NCBI GenBank assembly: GCA_903813345.2 | Contig: CAIIXF020000010.1 | Location: forward strand, 15,063,181-15,127,180 | From: Owenia fusiformis | Taxonomy: Eukaryota > Annelida > Polychaeta > Sabellida > Oweniidae | Direction: 5' to 3' | DNA: 64,000 bases | Shown here: positions 1 to 13,000 of the stretch, in pieces | How the letters are laid out: each line of letters begins with the position of its first letter | How positions within the stretch are numbered: position 1 is the stretch's first letter | Notes under the pieces: generated by a model | Databases searched by the model: none | What the model was told of the DNA's origin: nothing | Seen by the model: only the letters and a program-made list of their open reading frames with translations | Program-made: the position numbers and the translations under genes

Positions 1-480
1 TTTTCACACAAAAATGATCCAATGACTTTAAATGGATATGAACTTCTGATAGGTACTATTATTAGTCATGTTTGATCAGTATACAAATATTTTGACTAAT
101 TAAATCATAACTTTAGACATTTTTGATGATTTTTTGATACATTGCGGCGGCCATCTTGGATTTTCGGTGAAAAAGTCAATTGATTGCTTGGTGCCACTTC
201 AGGTTTTCAAAAGAATGGTATGAAGTTTTGAAATCCACCTTAAAATTGCTTCTATATATTTTTGAAATATTTTCACCTAAATCTTCTTGACTAAATTGAA
301 AATGAATATATAAATACCAGATTAACATCCAGTCTCATATCAAAAAGTTTAAAGTTAAAATATTGTGAACGTAAATAAAATGAATTGTATTACTCGAAAT
401 TCCCGCTGTAAAGATATAGTCCTACGCGGAAGTGCATGTCATACAACTGATGGGTTAAGGCAATGTGCCGTCCCACTGGC

Positions 481-602
481 ACGGATTTCGGTACAACGCG
501 CATTGGTAGGCCTTTTCGGCAAAATGCGCGTCAGTATAATGGGTTTCGGTATAATGCGCGTCGGTATAATGGGTTTCGGTATAATACGCGTCGGTATAAT
601 TG
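481..602. repeat. Short 30-bp tandem repeat
   Basis: Three clear units of 30 bp, built around GGTTTCGGTATAATGCGCG, run from about 511 to 600, preceded by a diverged fourth unit. Because 30 is a multiple of three, the repeat creates a short open frame on the plus strand with a G-I-M-R-V pattern, which I do not regard as a gene. The CpG-containing unit stands out from the AT-rich surroundings. Confidence 0.7.
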
Positions 603-980
603 TTGTTTAACCTGAGATTACTTTGATCTCATAGCTCATTTTCAGTCACGCCGGGTCGACTGCAGTATTTTGTTCAAAACTGATTTCAACTTGCTTCAAA
701 TTGATCAAACTTTGAAGCCGGGCACTGGCTGATAAGTCGGAGCAAATGTGACCCAGGCATTAGTGAACATGAAATCTGTTGACCTTTAAGTTAACAACTG
801 TTCCAGTTACAGAGGTGTTCTACTTGACAGTTTTTACAAATACTTTTTCTTTGACCATCACAATCAAGGGGAAATTATAGTAGAGTTTGAGGGAGATAAG
901 TTGGCAAGATATATCTGTATCCTGATTTTGAGGTTTCCATATCCAGAACCTCCATACATGTATCTCTTGCATATTTCCCA

Positions 981-1013
981 CTCCAGGGTATGTTACGGTA
1001 ACATACCCTGGAG
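981..1013. repeat. Perfect 16-bp inverted repeat with 1-nt spacer
   Basis: CTCCAGGGTATGTTAC is followed by one base and then by its exact reverse complement. The loop is too small for an ordinary RNA hairpin, so cruciform DNA or the remnant of a fold-back element is more likely. No T-run follows, and it is not near a gene end. Confidence 0.8.
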
Positions 1014-1456
1014 GGGTTAAGGGTTAAACCGTTTTACCTTTTATTCTGTAAATTTTAAGTTTTTCCCATTTGATTTGCCAAAGTTAAGGTTGGACACTTA
1101 ATTGTAGCTCACAGTCATCTTATACATATGGTATTTTCCAAGATAATGATGCATTTTGAAATGCAAAATAACAAATTAAATTCAACTGGCATTGGATGCA
1201 TACATATGTTAACAAAGTCATATGGTTGTAAGGTGACTTTTGTGATGTCATAATTTGTTGTATTTTATGGTGTTATTAGGATATATTTTCTCATAACAAA
1301 TGCATGCATCACACCCAGGAGAGACAGTGCCCATGCACACACAGCTTTGCTCACTAAGTGATGCTATTAGGATACTAGGGCTAGCCCTACTTAGACACCC
1401 CCCCCCCGTATATTCCACAGAGGGAAAATAAATATGCAAGAACAAATAAACTCAGA

Positions 1457-1578
1457 CCAAATGTCTTAGCAAGACTTCGGGAAATGAACAAGAATGACTT
1501 TAAAAGTGCATTCAGAAAATGGATGACCAGGCATGAGAAATGTGCAGCTAAAGATGAGACTTTAGGACTGTTTCGTAT
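1457..1578 (+). pseudogene. C-terminal relic of a mariner-like transposase
   Basis: Read on the plus strand, one frame gives AFRKWMTRHEKCAAKDE, which resembles the C-terminal tail of mariner-family transposases (basic residues, then K-C, then D). Upstream the frame is broken and the catalytic domain is missing. A second copy of the same tail lies on the minus strand near 15.86-16.4 kb, where it reads AFREWVNRHKKCIARDG. Agreement of two independent copies supports a transposase origin. The exact subfamily is inferred only from the tail and from the terminal repeat. Confidence 0.55.
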
Positions 1579-1854
1579 TATATCTGTAGCAGAAATATAC
1601 CTGAAGAGTGAATAAAGCTACCAGAAAGATTAAATATGTTTTGAAAAGTTGTGACGTAAACAAACCTGCCTGCCTTTTTGTTGTTTCGATTACTATAGCA
1701 ACAATATATCTGCCCAATCAAATGGAAAATTTTCAAATGCAGAATCCATTTTAAATGGTTTGTTTAAATTGTTTTACACCTTGGGCTTTCATTAAGATTG
1801 GTGCAATATTAAGAAAGTTTTAGTATAGTTACCTTATTTATTGGACACCCTGTA
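1457..1854 (+). mobile_element. 3' end of a mariner-like DNA transposon (copy 1)
   Basis: The transposase tail is followed by an untranslated stretch that ends in TTATTGGACACCCTGTA at about 1838-1854, a terminus of the ACAGGGTGTCC type common in mariner elements. The stretch from about 1553 to 1854 matches the reverse complement of 15537-15840 along most of its length, including the block GGTGCAATATTAAGAAAGTT. Only the right end of the element is preserved, so it cannot move by itself. Confidence 0.6.
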
Positions 1855-2540
1855 ATAATTAAATGCACGATAAATGAATAAAATAAATGAAAAATCATAG
1901 ATATATGTGTATTTCCCTTTGGATAAATCATATATCCAAAATCTCTGGTAAACAACCCTTATCTACATCCAAGATGTAGCATACTACTTCAGGTAATCTC
2001 AGAGAATACTTGTCTTGAGTCTAGATTAATTATATTTTTATGGCAGATCATCATAAGGGCAAACAGCCTATTTGAAGTTCATTCATATTTAAATCATAAA
2101 GTATGATTTATTATGTGGATGGCTGCACAGACCTTTTTCAATTGCATCAGTTAAGTTAGAAAAACACTTATACATCTATAAGTATTACATATACAATATT
2201 TATAACCATTTTATTGGCACTAAATTTACTTTGTAGAGTTTGATACACTCTTGAGATTATCAGTTATAGATAAAAAATGAATGTGTAATGTAAGATATTA
2301 AAACGATAAATCAGATGAGTTAACAACAAACTGAATTGATTTCAATATTAAAATAGAAAAACAACTCTACTTTCTTAAGCCTTTTGAATAAAACATACAT
2401 ATTCTCATATTATCAGAATAAGAAGACATGAGCAGCCTTTCTGATTAAAATGCCCACTTATTGACATATTGTTATAGTCTCTAACCTTTTTGTGGACAGT
2501 GTTCAGCATTTCACATTCAGTGTCTGTAACAAATGGCAGG

Positions 2541-2700
2541 TGATGACATTTTGCATGTTAATGCCCTGTTATTGTTGCCATAGAAATTAGACAAGCCAAC
2601 CACCATCCGCCCATCACCAACCGCTGATCATATCAATATGTCACCACTTTTTGGTGGCGACACAAAAACCAAACCCCCATAGAACAACAATTATGTGGGT
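2541..2700. repeat. Dispersed repeat, related copy near 60.74-60.85 kb
   Basis: A CCACC-rich segment followed by ATATGTCACCACTTTTTGG and a GGCG-containing tail resembles the segment at about 60740-60850, which has the same order of blocks (GCCAACCAC, ATATCACTACTTTTTGG, GGCGGTGCC). The two copies are clearly diverged. No terminal repeats or target duplications were found, so the element type is unknown. Confidence 0.45.
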
Positions 2701-3072
2701 AAATAATAATAGTTGATTCAACACCAACTGGATTTAAAAGGCTTCATTTGGTACTGAGAATTTGAGAATCTACTGGAACTAAATAATACAGAATCCATGG
2801 TTTGTCCCATTTGTTAATATTTATTCCTATAAATCAACACCAATGTTTTTACAATTGCACATTCATCCAATTCAAGACCAAGAAATGGCCTCTAAAAATT
2901 CAAATTTATTCTAATTCATGCGTTAAAATGTTAAGAAATTGAAAGATTGATATAATAGAGAGGACATGTATTTTACAAATAAAATCATCAGTCTTGATAT
3001 ATGGTACAACAGTAAGTGTGACAGCGAATGATAATGAAAGTACATTTAACTTAATCAAGTAAACACAGTGCA

Positions 3073-3095
3073 AAGGTGATACACTGTATCACCTT
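3073..3095. repeat. Small perfect hairpin
   Basis: AAGGTGATAC, a 3-nt loop and GTATCACCTT form a perfect 10-bp stem. No gene context gives it a function. Confidence 0.6.
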
Positions 3096-4069
3096 ACGAT
3101 GGTTGAAAAGAAAAAGAATAAATACTAGCATTCAAATTATGAAAAACGAAGGTGAAATTGACATCATAAAGATGAATCTATTTGTTAAACTAATTAAACT
3201 GATTTAAATTTCATATTTCACTCATCTAAACATATCGACATTGCGTTATACATGCAAATATTCTTAAGCCCTGCATAATATAGACGAATACTTATAACTT
3301 CATGTAAAAATCATGTTTTTACATTGTGATAACATTGACCCACAAACATCTGATCAATATTAATAATCAACAACTATCTGTCAACAAACAATACAATGGC
3401 TAAATATATAGTGTTAACTTGTGGTACTGAAATTACTTCTAACACCAATATATTTACCCTCTGCATTTTTTGAACTTTGCTTCGTAAAAGAGAGCTTCGC
3501 ACGGTACATAATATTATTACTGTTGTTGCCAATATCAGATGTTGTGGGAATGTTTCAAAAGTCCTCTAAAATTATGATTGAAAGGATTTTCATGAATATA
3601 AGAATGCGCACAATTCTGCAACCAAGGTTATGTCAGAAGCATTGTTAAATATGGTATTATTACAATGTACGACATTTATATATGATTATTTTATGCAGTT
3701 TTTTTAAATGCATAAATTCAGAAACAGTTTATAACACAGTGCAAATTGGAAATGTCTGATGATATACTACAGTACAAATACTAAACATGATATATTGATA
3801 AGGGCCTTAAAACGCATCATTCTGGGAGTTACTGAATATTTGTGCTATACATAATCTACAATATCCACGAGGGACTGTATACAAGTATGAGATTTTTAAT
3901 TTCTTTGACAATGAAGTAGAGTAGCCTTGCATTAAGCCCTTATGTAGCCCTTCCATATTTGAGGTTTGATACGAGGCTACTGATACACACATTTTCCGAT
4001 TTCCCTGAATGTAAAAATTCATATTGTTACACATACATAATGAAGATATTAACTAAAGTCCATTTAAAG

Positions 4070-7000
4070 TCAGTTATATTTGTAGGAGTTAGTCTCCTGT
4101 GAGAGGCTAAAGTAAAGCTGAACAGCGATGGTTCCCAATATGCCAGTGAAGAGGAATTTTGCAAACAACAATGTCCAGGATCCCAGACCAACAGCATGGA
4201 TTAAGATTCTGAAAGTACACAAAATATGACTTGTATTAGCCTACAATGTAAATATCTTGAATGAGAAAGCATAGTTTTTGATAGACACTTCGATATGTGA
4301 TGTCACATGATTTTTAGGCCTCTTATTTTGAATCTCTGAAAGCATCGCCTATATTTCATTTTGTAGAACATCCCATACACTCCCTCATTCTTTGTTCTTA
4401 GAACACACAGCAGTGTGATGCAGTCATTGGAACAAACGCCTTCAATTAATCTTGGAACTACCTATTTGTGCAACAGGATAGAACTGTCCACCAATAGACT
4501 ACAATGATTGGAACCCTTAAGACAAGCTAGTATAGCCACATCTTTTACTTCGGTAAAACCAGTAGAACACTTCAATAAGTAGAGCACATTTCAAATCCCA
4601 GTTAGTCATCAGCCAATGTAAACTTAACCTGAAACTGAAACACCTCCAGAATGGACATTCCACTAACACAGGTTTTATTGTATCTACATGTGTTGAGGTG
4701 ATTTTACAGTCTGCATGTTTATGTTTTAAATGATCTTTCATGGTCAGTTGAGTTCCTGCAAAGTTGTCTTCCATATTTTCCATATCAAAGGAAATATATT
4801 CAAAGATGTGAAAATGGCAATGAAGTTAATTAATTCATGTTTTAAATACAAACGGACTAAAATAGCAGACATAATACCATGATAATAAGGTCACTTCAAT
4901 CAACTGTGAATTTCTTATGGCAAAATCAATTCTAGAATGACTAGATGTAATAATAAATAAAAAATAGATTCAGTACATCCACATTAACTTCTTTTTGGTA
5001 CAGTGCATGGCTGAGCACTTTATTAATTACCCATACTTCGGCCATTGTTAAAGATGCAGTATACCATATGCTTCTAGCCCATATTATCAATGAAGTCCCA
5101 TTATTATTGCCCATATGATATCTCACATACAATGGATCTTGAGAATAACTTAGGGATATATTATTGCCAAAATATTGAAATAATCAACAGAACAACCAAC
5201 CTCCAGAATTAAACAAAAAAGCGATTCCTTGGCTAGCGAGGGGAATCCCTGTTGATCGAGCCACAAAAGCTCCCAGATGCACCTTGAACCAGACAGCCAA
5301 TCAGGTTCATGATAAACAAAATTCAACAACCAATCAGATAATGGGGCTTTTCCCGGTATATTCAAACTTCAGATTGAATTAATTTCCATGAAATTTTGAC
5401 AAATTGTTGACATGTGATAATGCATATTAAAATTGTATTTTAGTGATAAAATTTCAAGTATAGGTCACAGGGTATACATAATTTCCAGTTTTGCCTAAAA
5501 AACACTCTTACTTAACCATCAACAGGCCAACATTTTCCTCTTATATTCACGTCGGGAAAGCGTTAAACACATTTTCAAGACTCTTTATCATACTCTAAGA
5601 TATAATGGTCTATAACTGGATAATTACTGCAATAACAATAGCAATTTTGCAACTATAAACAAAATAACAATAAATTGCTTTCAAGGATTATTAAATACAA
5701 GAGTACAAATGTCATCTTGTTAATAACATGATTTTTGTTTTAAAAATAGTGTTAATCAGGATCTGAACGCACGTGTATGAAATATTCAGTAATTAGCAAA
5801 ACAGGAAGATATTATGAAGATCACAATACCCACATGTACATGTTATTACAGTTTTATGGACTGATTCATGGAGTTATTAAGTATTTATAGTTTAATGTAG
5901 ATGAGCGCAAAGCGCTGCTCGATTGCAAGCAATTAATTAGCACAAAGCGCTGTCCAACTGCCAGCAATAAATTAGCAAAAACACTGACTGATTGCAAGTA
6001 ATAAATCAGCAAAAACACTGACCGATTGCAAATAATGAGTGTAAAATGCTGATTGATTACAGGGCATGAAAATTGAGAAAATCAAGGACATATTGAGTGA
6101 CACTGAAATCGAAATTGTTGTCTGATAATGAATGAGTGAGATTAACCATTGCCTATATGTCATCATGGACTTCTAATCATTAAGTTATTTGAAGTCCATG
6201 ATGTCATCAATCTCAATTTGGAATTCATTCTTGCAATTCCTCTATTTGGCTCTCTTCACAAAACATATAAAAACTGACAAGAAAGAGTCGGGAAACAGAT
6301 TATGGCTGAATTGACTTGTGTTCAGCTTGACTTGGAAATGACATCACAATTTAGAATTGTGCCACAGATTTAGTTGTTTATCAATTAACATAAATAAGCA
6401 ATCTGATTGGTCTAGAATATTTATCTGTCATAGGTGAATGTTGAATAAAGTTACTCACTTCGAGAGCCATGTTAGATTTTGAAACTTATATCAAAATCCA
6501 CATAGCTTTCGCAGGAAGTAAGAATAAAGTAGACTTTTAGTTTTTTATGTTTTAAATGATGTGATAATGTATTGCATATCTAGCGCCAATCTTCTGGATC
6601 TTTCACATTACATCTTCCTGTTTATACCATTAAGATATAAAATGATACACTTGCTAATCCACATCATTGATTTCAATGCATAAATCATATCAATCAGCAA
6701 TTCTTGAATAATAAAATTAATATAAAAATCATAATACTTATGATTTATTCGTAAGAATAACTGAAGGTCAAAATATTGGCAAGTGGCACGTTCTTCAACT
6801 TCATCATTGCGTTAACACTCTTCAGTCTCTTAAGAAGTTAAAAATATGACAATCCTATTAAGTATAATGTGTTAATAAATCCTACCAAGTACAATGCACA
6901 ATATCTGAATCCCACCAAGGACAATATCTGAATCTTACCAAGCACAATATCTGAATCATACCAAGCATAATATCTGAATACTACTAAGCATAACATCTGA

Positions 7001-10000
7001 ATCCTACAAAGCATAATATCTGAATCTTACCAAGCATAATATCTGAATCCTACCAAGCACAAAATCTGAATCTTACCAAGCAAAATATCTGAATACTACT
7101 AAGCATAATATCTGAATCATACCAAGCATAAAATCTGAATCCTACAAAGCACAATATCTGAATTCTACCAAGCATAATATCTGAATACTACTAAGCATAA
7201 CATCTGAATCCTACCAAGCATTATATCTGAATCCCACCAAGCATAATATCTGAATACTACTAAGCATAACATCTGAATCCTACCAAGCATAATATCTGAA
7301 TCTTACCAAGCAAAATATCTGAATACTACTAAGCATAACATCTGAATCCTACCAAGCATTATATCTGAATCTTACCAAGCTCAATATCTGAATACTACTA
7401 GGCACAATATCTGAATCCTACCAAGCATAATATCTTAATCCTATCAAGCATAATGTGTTATTGAGGTCAAATATAATAATGGGGAACTTGAAAATGTTCC
7501 ACTTTTCACATTAAATACATCTTCTAATATAGTTAAATCTAAAAGAAAGATACATTTTGATGCAAAAACAAAATGTCTTCTTTGGATCAAAGGCAAACAG
7601 AACAAGACATCATAAATCACACAGGCCACAAAATAGATGAAACTTATCTACTCAATCTTTATAAGAAACACACAGACAGGTTAACAAGACAAAATGGAGT
7701 GTAATGTGACCCTATATATCAATGTGACATAACAGTTCAATGTGATCTTCAATTCACTTATCAATCAATATATAGAATATCTCACATTTACATATGCAAA
7801 TACATCTCCATGATGTTGGACTTGACTAAAAAATAATTCAAGAATAAAGGAATGCATTTAAAGCAGATATGAAATGGTATTTTTAACCTAAAGGAATCAA
7901 TATAATTTTTTGATAAATATATTTGGACATGTTTTCTCATCAGTAGTGCGAAAACTATTTCACTCTAACGATCGTTATAGCTGCTTAATAAGCAATATTC
8001 GAATTGGTTGTGACGTTATTGGCCCCCACGTGATCTCTCACTGGTCCCCAAGTGGCCCATAACGTCATAATGCCAAAATGTTTTGTTTTGGTTTACACTA
8101 CAATCCTATGGTTGCCGTGACGTTGTGATTACTAAGGCACCAATAAACCAAAGCTATATTTTGTATATGACGTTACTTATCACGTGGGGGCCAATTTGAT
8201 TGATCAGTTAGTTTTATTTCGTTATTTATGACCGTTAGCAGTTATCTAACATTTATTTTATAATGGCATCGCAAGAACTCTACGTTGGGCTTACAATGGA
8301 GAAAACCGCATGTTTGTAGCTGCAAGTTGAGAAAAGCTATTTCAGTTGTCCTTTAATGCTTAAGATCAAAGATATCTGGTGATTGATGGCTTTAATATGT
8401 TACGTCAATTCTTTTAATAATTGAGAGCATGGTACTCTCTCCAGATCATTGACTATTTAAGTACCCATAGAAATCAAAATATATCAAAGAAAAGTACTCA
8501 TATTATTTGTATCGATGTTATCTAATAGGCAAACTTAAAGTGGCAGTGAAGAATGGAGAGCAAAATCGTTGGGTTGGCTGCTTTTCAATTTAAAAAACAT
8601 AAAAATCTGAAGGTTATCATGAATCGAGTCAGAACTGTTGGACCTTTGAGAAAAAATGGAATGTTCGAACAAAAAGTCTGAGGAAAAATTTCAAAATTAT
8701 ATTTGAAAAAGGTTACTCCTTACTCATCTCAAGTACTGGTAATTTAAATAAGTGGGAATAAAATAATAAAAATCAATATTAAACATATATTTATTCTTTA
8801 GTGCCACTTAAACGATTTCAATCACTGATACCCAAAGTAAACCCTTTGAAACAAGTAAAATAAAAAATACTAGCTTACTCTACAATAAGTGGTTTATAAC
8901 AGCTCAGCGCCAATAGAGTAACCACGATGGGGGTGAATGACTTGTTGAGATCATGTCGGCTGTACAACCACACAAGGGCCGCAGTTGTGATGTGTTGCAC
9001 AAGACTGATGTTCGAGTCAAAGCTCATCTGCATATACTTCCAGTCAAACTCTATCCCCCTAGCACCAATCCATAGAGGCAAAAATCTGCAATTGTTTTTA
9101 AAAGCATTTTAAAATTATTTTGATAAGTCTCAGATTTTTTGTAAATTGACTTTTAAACAAAGCATTTAGGTATTGTTCAATCATATATTGTTTTGAAACT
9201 AATCACATGATGGGAACATCTGATAACAGGGAAAATAAGTGAACAGTCAAAATTATTGGACATTATTTCTACCATAAAAACTGAATTTCTCAATGTTGAG
9301 AAAATCACCTGTTACTTGCCGCTAGTGAATGATATGTATTTAGTAAATGTTCATTGCAATAAATATGTTATTTCCTTTTTTAAATTATAGCATATCATTT
9401 TATTCAATCACAATAAAATTTGGAAAAGATGAGAATATTTAAATAAAAACAATGAAAAACCTGTTAAATGGAACAGCTCCAGAAGTAGAACACCTCTGTT
9501 AGAGGCAAATTTCAGAGTCCAGAGATCAACTGACTAATGTTAAATGAACCTCTGTAAGTGGAACACTTCCCAAGTAGAACACTTTATAGAGGTACCAGAG
9601 ATGTTCTACTATGACAGGTTTTACTGTACTAAATTGCAGAGGATCAGTGAATGCTTCACAGTCCCAAGACCAACTGACTTAATGTTAAATGAACCTCTGT
9701 AAGTGGAACACCAAAAAAAACACTTTACAGAGGTACCAAAGATGTTCTACTAAGACAAGTTTTATTATACATGTATGTCTATTTTGCCATTATATTATTC
9801 AAGACAAATATAAACATCATATTCACTACAAGTACAAGTACTATACATGTATATATTATTTCACTGATATAAGATCTTACTAAAAGTCAACACATTCCTT
9901 TTTAATGTCCGAGTCTATTTTATTCACTCTCACTGCTCTTTCATCAAAGCAAAAGCCTAATAAAGATTTCTGTTTACGTTTATTTAATGTTTTTTCCTTC

Positions 10001-13000
10001 AATAAAGTCCCATAAATATTCAACTGATTGATACAGCTCATTGAATGCGGTTGGTCAGATATATTTCTTGAATTTATATTCTAATCGAATCGATTAACTT
10101 TACTGGTGTATTCAAACTGCATATAATGACTGTTAATGGCGAATTAGATGCTTTAAAGATAAAAGGTAATATTGTTTCCTGTCACTAGTCAGATGGCTCA
10201 AAAAAGTTTAAAATAGTTCGCTTAATCATATGCATATACAAGTAATGTATAAATAAGACAAGACATTAACATGACAAAATGTCATCAACTTGTTACAATT
10301 ACAAATGTTTAACAAGGCATTACCATGACAAAATGTCCCCACCTTGTTAAATCAAGGCATATGGTTACTAAGGTGTAACAGATTGTTACAGATGCCAAAT
10401 GTTGATTGGAATTGCCGAACATTGGTCACAAAGAGGCTATAACAATATGTTAGGCACTACTTTAGCTATTAAACATAAATAAGCAAATTCTTTTTCAACA
10501 ATTTTAAAAAATGTGATTATGTCATAATTAATAATGAAAGTACATCCAAATTAATACACAAAATGTTGGGAAATTATTGTTCAGACAAACTGTTCATAAA
10601 TATGTTCTGCATTCATTTTTGCCATTCTGCATTAGCTCTGATTTTATTTTGATTAATCGTATTTACATATCAGTTAGATTCCATCTTTTGTTTATCATTA
10701 GATTTTCAGTATCATAAAAATCATCATGTTGTTGGCATTGGACAACATGAGGGATTAATGTCATTTTTCAAATAAATACCTGAAAGTACCTTCAAAAAAT
10801 GCTCATTGGTAAAAGAACAAACTCTCATTTGAACATCTAGGGCATATTCACAAGAAAATCTTGCAGATTAATTAAATGCCAGAAAATGGACATTTTAAAA
10901 AAGAAGCTGTTATTTTGAATTAGCCATGTTTATATCAAATCAAAAGTGATTGATCTGAATAGGGGCATTTGTTTGATTATTTCAAGTTCATGACATGCTT
11001 GTTGAAGTGCAGATTAAAGACTTAAAACCAGAATAAAAGTTCAATACCCTCATTGTTATCAGACTTTATAAAATGACATAATTGTAATTAAAGGGTAACG
11101 CATATCATTTAGCAAATCGAACACTCGTTTTTTGGTGTTGCTCACAATTGAGTATCAAAGGCGCAATCCCGGAATAAAATTCAAGGGTACAAAGGTTTGA
11201 GGTCATTGTGTAAAGACCTCTGCCTGTTTATGTAGCAATAGTATAGTATAGATCATCACCGATTTATAAAGGGAGATTTTTATTTTGACAAATCAATTTC
11301 ACATTCTATAGATGAGATTTAAAAATGGACTGATCCAGTTGACTCGCCTGGAGCCTCCATGTTGTTCTTATATGGGAAGCTTATCGTAACCCTTTAAGTG
11401 TAATATTTCAATGAAAATTTCTCTCATCTGAACACCTCTCAATGTGAACACTATTTTGTTCAATTTCATCATCATTTAAGCTACTATTCTTATAAAAATG
11501 ATGTTATATTAATTGTAATTAAGTGTGATATTGCAATGGAAATTATGTAAGTTATAATGCTGGATATATAAATTCGATCAATATGTTAAAAGCAACATTT
11601 GCATAATCCTAGTATTAATCTACTAAATCATTGAAGCTGAGGATGTTTTCAAATATTACGATGTTTGACACAATTTGGAAGGAAAGATTAAATAAAAGTT
11701 TGCACCAACAAAAATTCATATATTTATTTTTGATTAACTCTTTTGACCGGTAATTAGCAAATTTGCTACATTGCTAGAATGGGTAATTAATTTCATAAAA
11801 TTGACAAATTGTGACTGATTGTATTCAAACAGTCATAACTTTTTAACTCGTGATCAGATGTTGATGAAATTTTTAGCACATGCTGTCAATATATTATTTT
11901 ACCATTTCAAACCATCAAGGCGGTAAACATAAAAATCATTTGTCAAATCAAATTTAGACCAATCTTACTTTACTTCGATCACAGTGACATATTTTCAAAC
12001 AAATAGCTCCCTGTCTCTCAAGTAAACATGATGCTTTTTTAAGTTTATGTTTTATTTATTTCATAATCTATTCAAAAAATAAATACAGGGCCTACGCGAA
12101 TCATTATACTTTTTAATTCGAATTACAGGTGGGTGGTTTAACACTGTTGCTGAATGGGATATGGATTGTTTTGTTAACGAGGCGTATAGCCTTTTTACAA
12201 AAAAAAACGAAACACATAGATACTCGAATGATGTTGATTGGACATCAGGGTGCAGAAAAATCGTAATTTTACTGAGTGGCTTCATGAAAAAATAAGCAGC
12301 ACTTTAGGCCACCTTTAGCTTAATATGCTGGCTTTTTCTTTGTTAATTCAGCAAAACATTTTTGAAATGAGCAGCTAGCTGAATGTTGATAATGTGTCCT
12401 GTGTATATGGCATCTTTTATGATTCTTGATTTGTAAAAATGGCATTTAATGACAATTTGAGCATAGAGAATTAATTTCTATAAACATTACATTATCAGCT
12501 GTGTAAAGGAGGCACTTATTTTCATTATATTATTTATTGATCATAAAAATAATTAGAATAACTAACGATGATGTATTATTCCATACAATCTGTTATAAAA
12601 ATAACTGAACAAATAAATATACATAAAAATGAATCAAATCTTGACATTATGATCACATTGACTTGAAACAACACAGGCAATTTATTGAAAAGTAAAATGT
12701 GAAGTGAAAATATCATCATCTTCAGACATTACATTCTTTGAATTTTTATATTTGTTATACTGTATTTCTGTTAAATTAAGAATATAAATGATTCTTTATG
12801 AAATTGATTAAACATGAATAGCCAGTGTTTAATTATTCAAGAATATTCTCAGGTTTCCCCCCTCATAAGATATTCCTGGGCCATTCCAATCTAAATAAAG
12901 CCGCACAAGGGATTGATGTGTTTTATTCAATGATCTCCAAGAGATATGCTTATTATAAAAGTTTTAATGTGAATGTATGTGGAGCAACCAAGCATGGTGT

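Larger units (their letters stand above)
1..4069. other. Intergenic region downstream of TMEM147
   Basis: No protein-coding gene is supported here; open frames are short and have no recognisable content. It holds a small 30-bp array (481-602), a perfect hairpin (981-1013), a mariner-like transposon relic (about 1457-1854), a dispersed repeat (about 2541-2700) and a small hairpin (3073-3095). The 3' UTR of TMEM147 (minus strand) must lie in the right end of this stretch, but I could not assign its polyadenylation site. Confidence 0.6.
4209..8878. other. Last intron of TMEM147
   Basis: A 4.7-kb intron with no supported internal gene. It contains a dispersed repeat end near 4555-4690 (blocks such as AGTAGAACAC and CACAGGTTTTATTGTA), a 44-bp-class tandem repeat (5903-6060), the 23-bp array (about 6849-7460) and a CRE/E-box-rich inverted repeat (8018-8195). 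Confidence 0.7.

Noticed and set aside
365-610. 81-codon plus-strand frame
   Set aside because: Its second half is a translation of the 30-bp repeat at 481-602 and the first half has no recognisable content.
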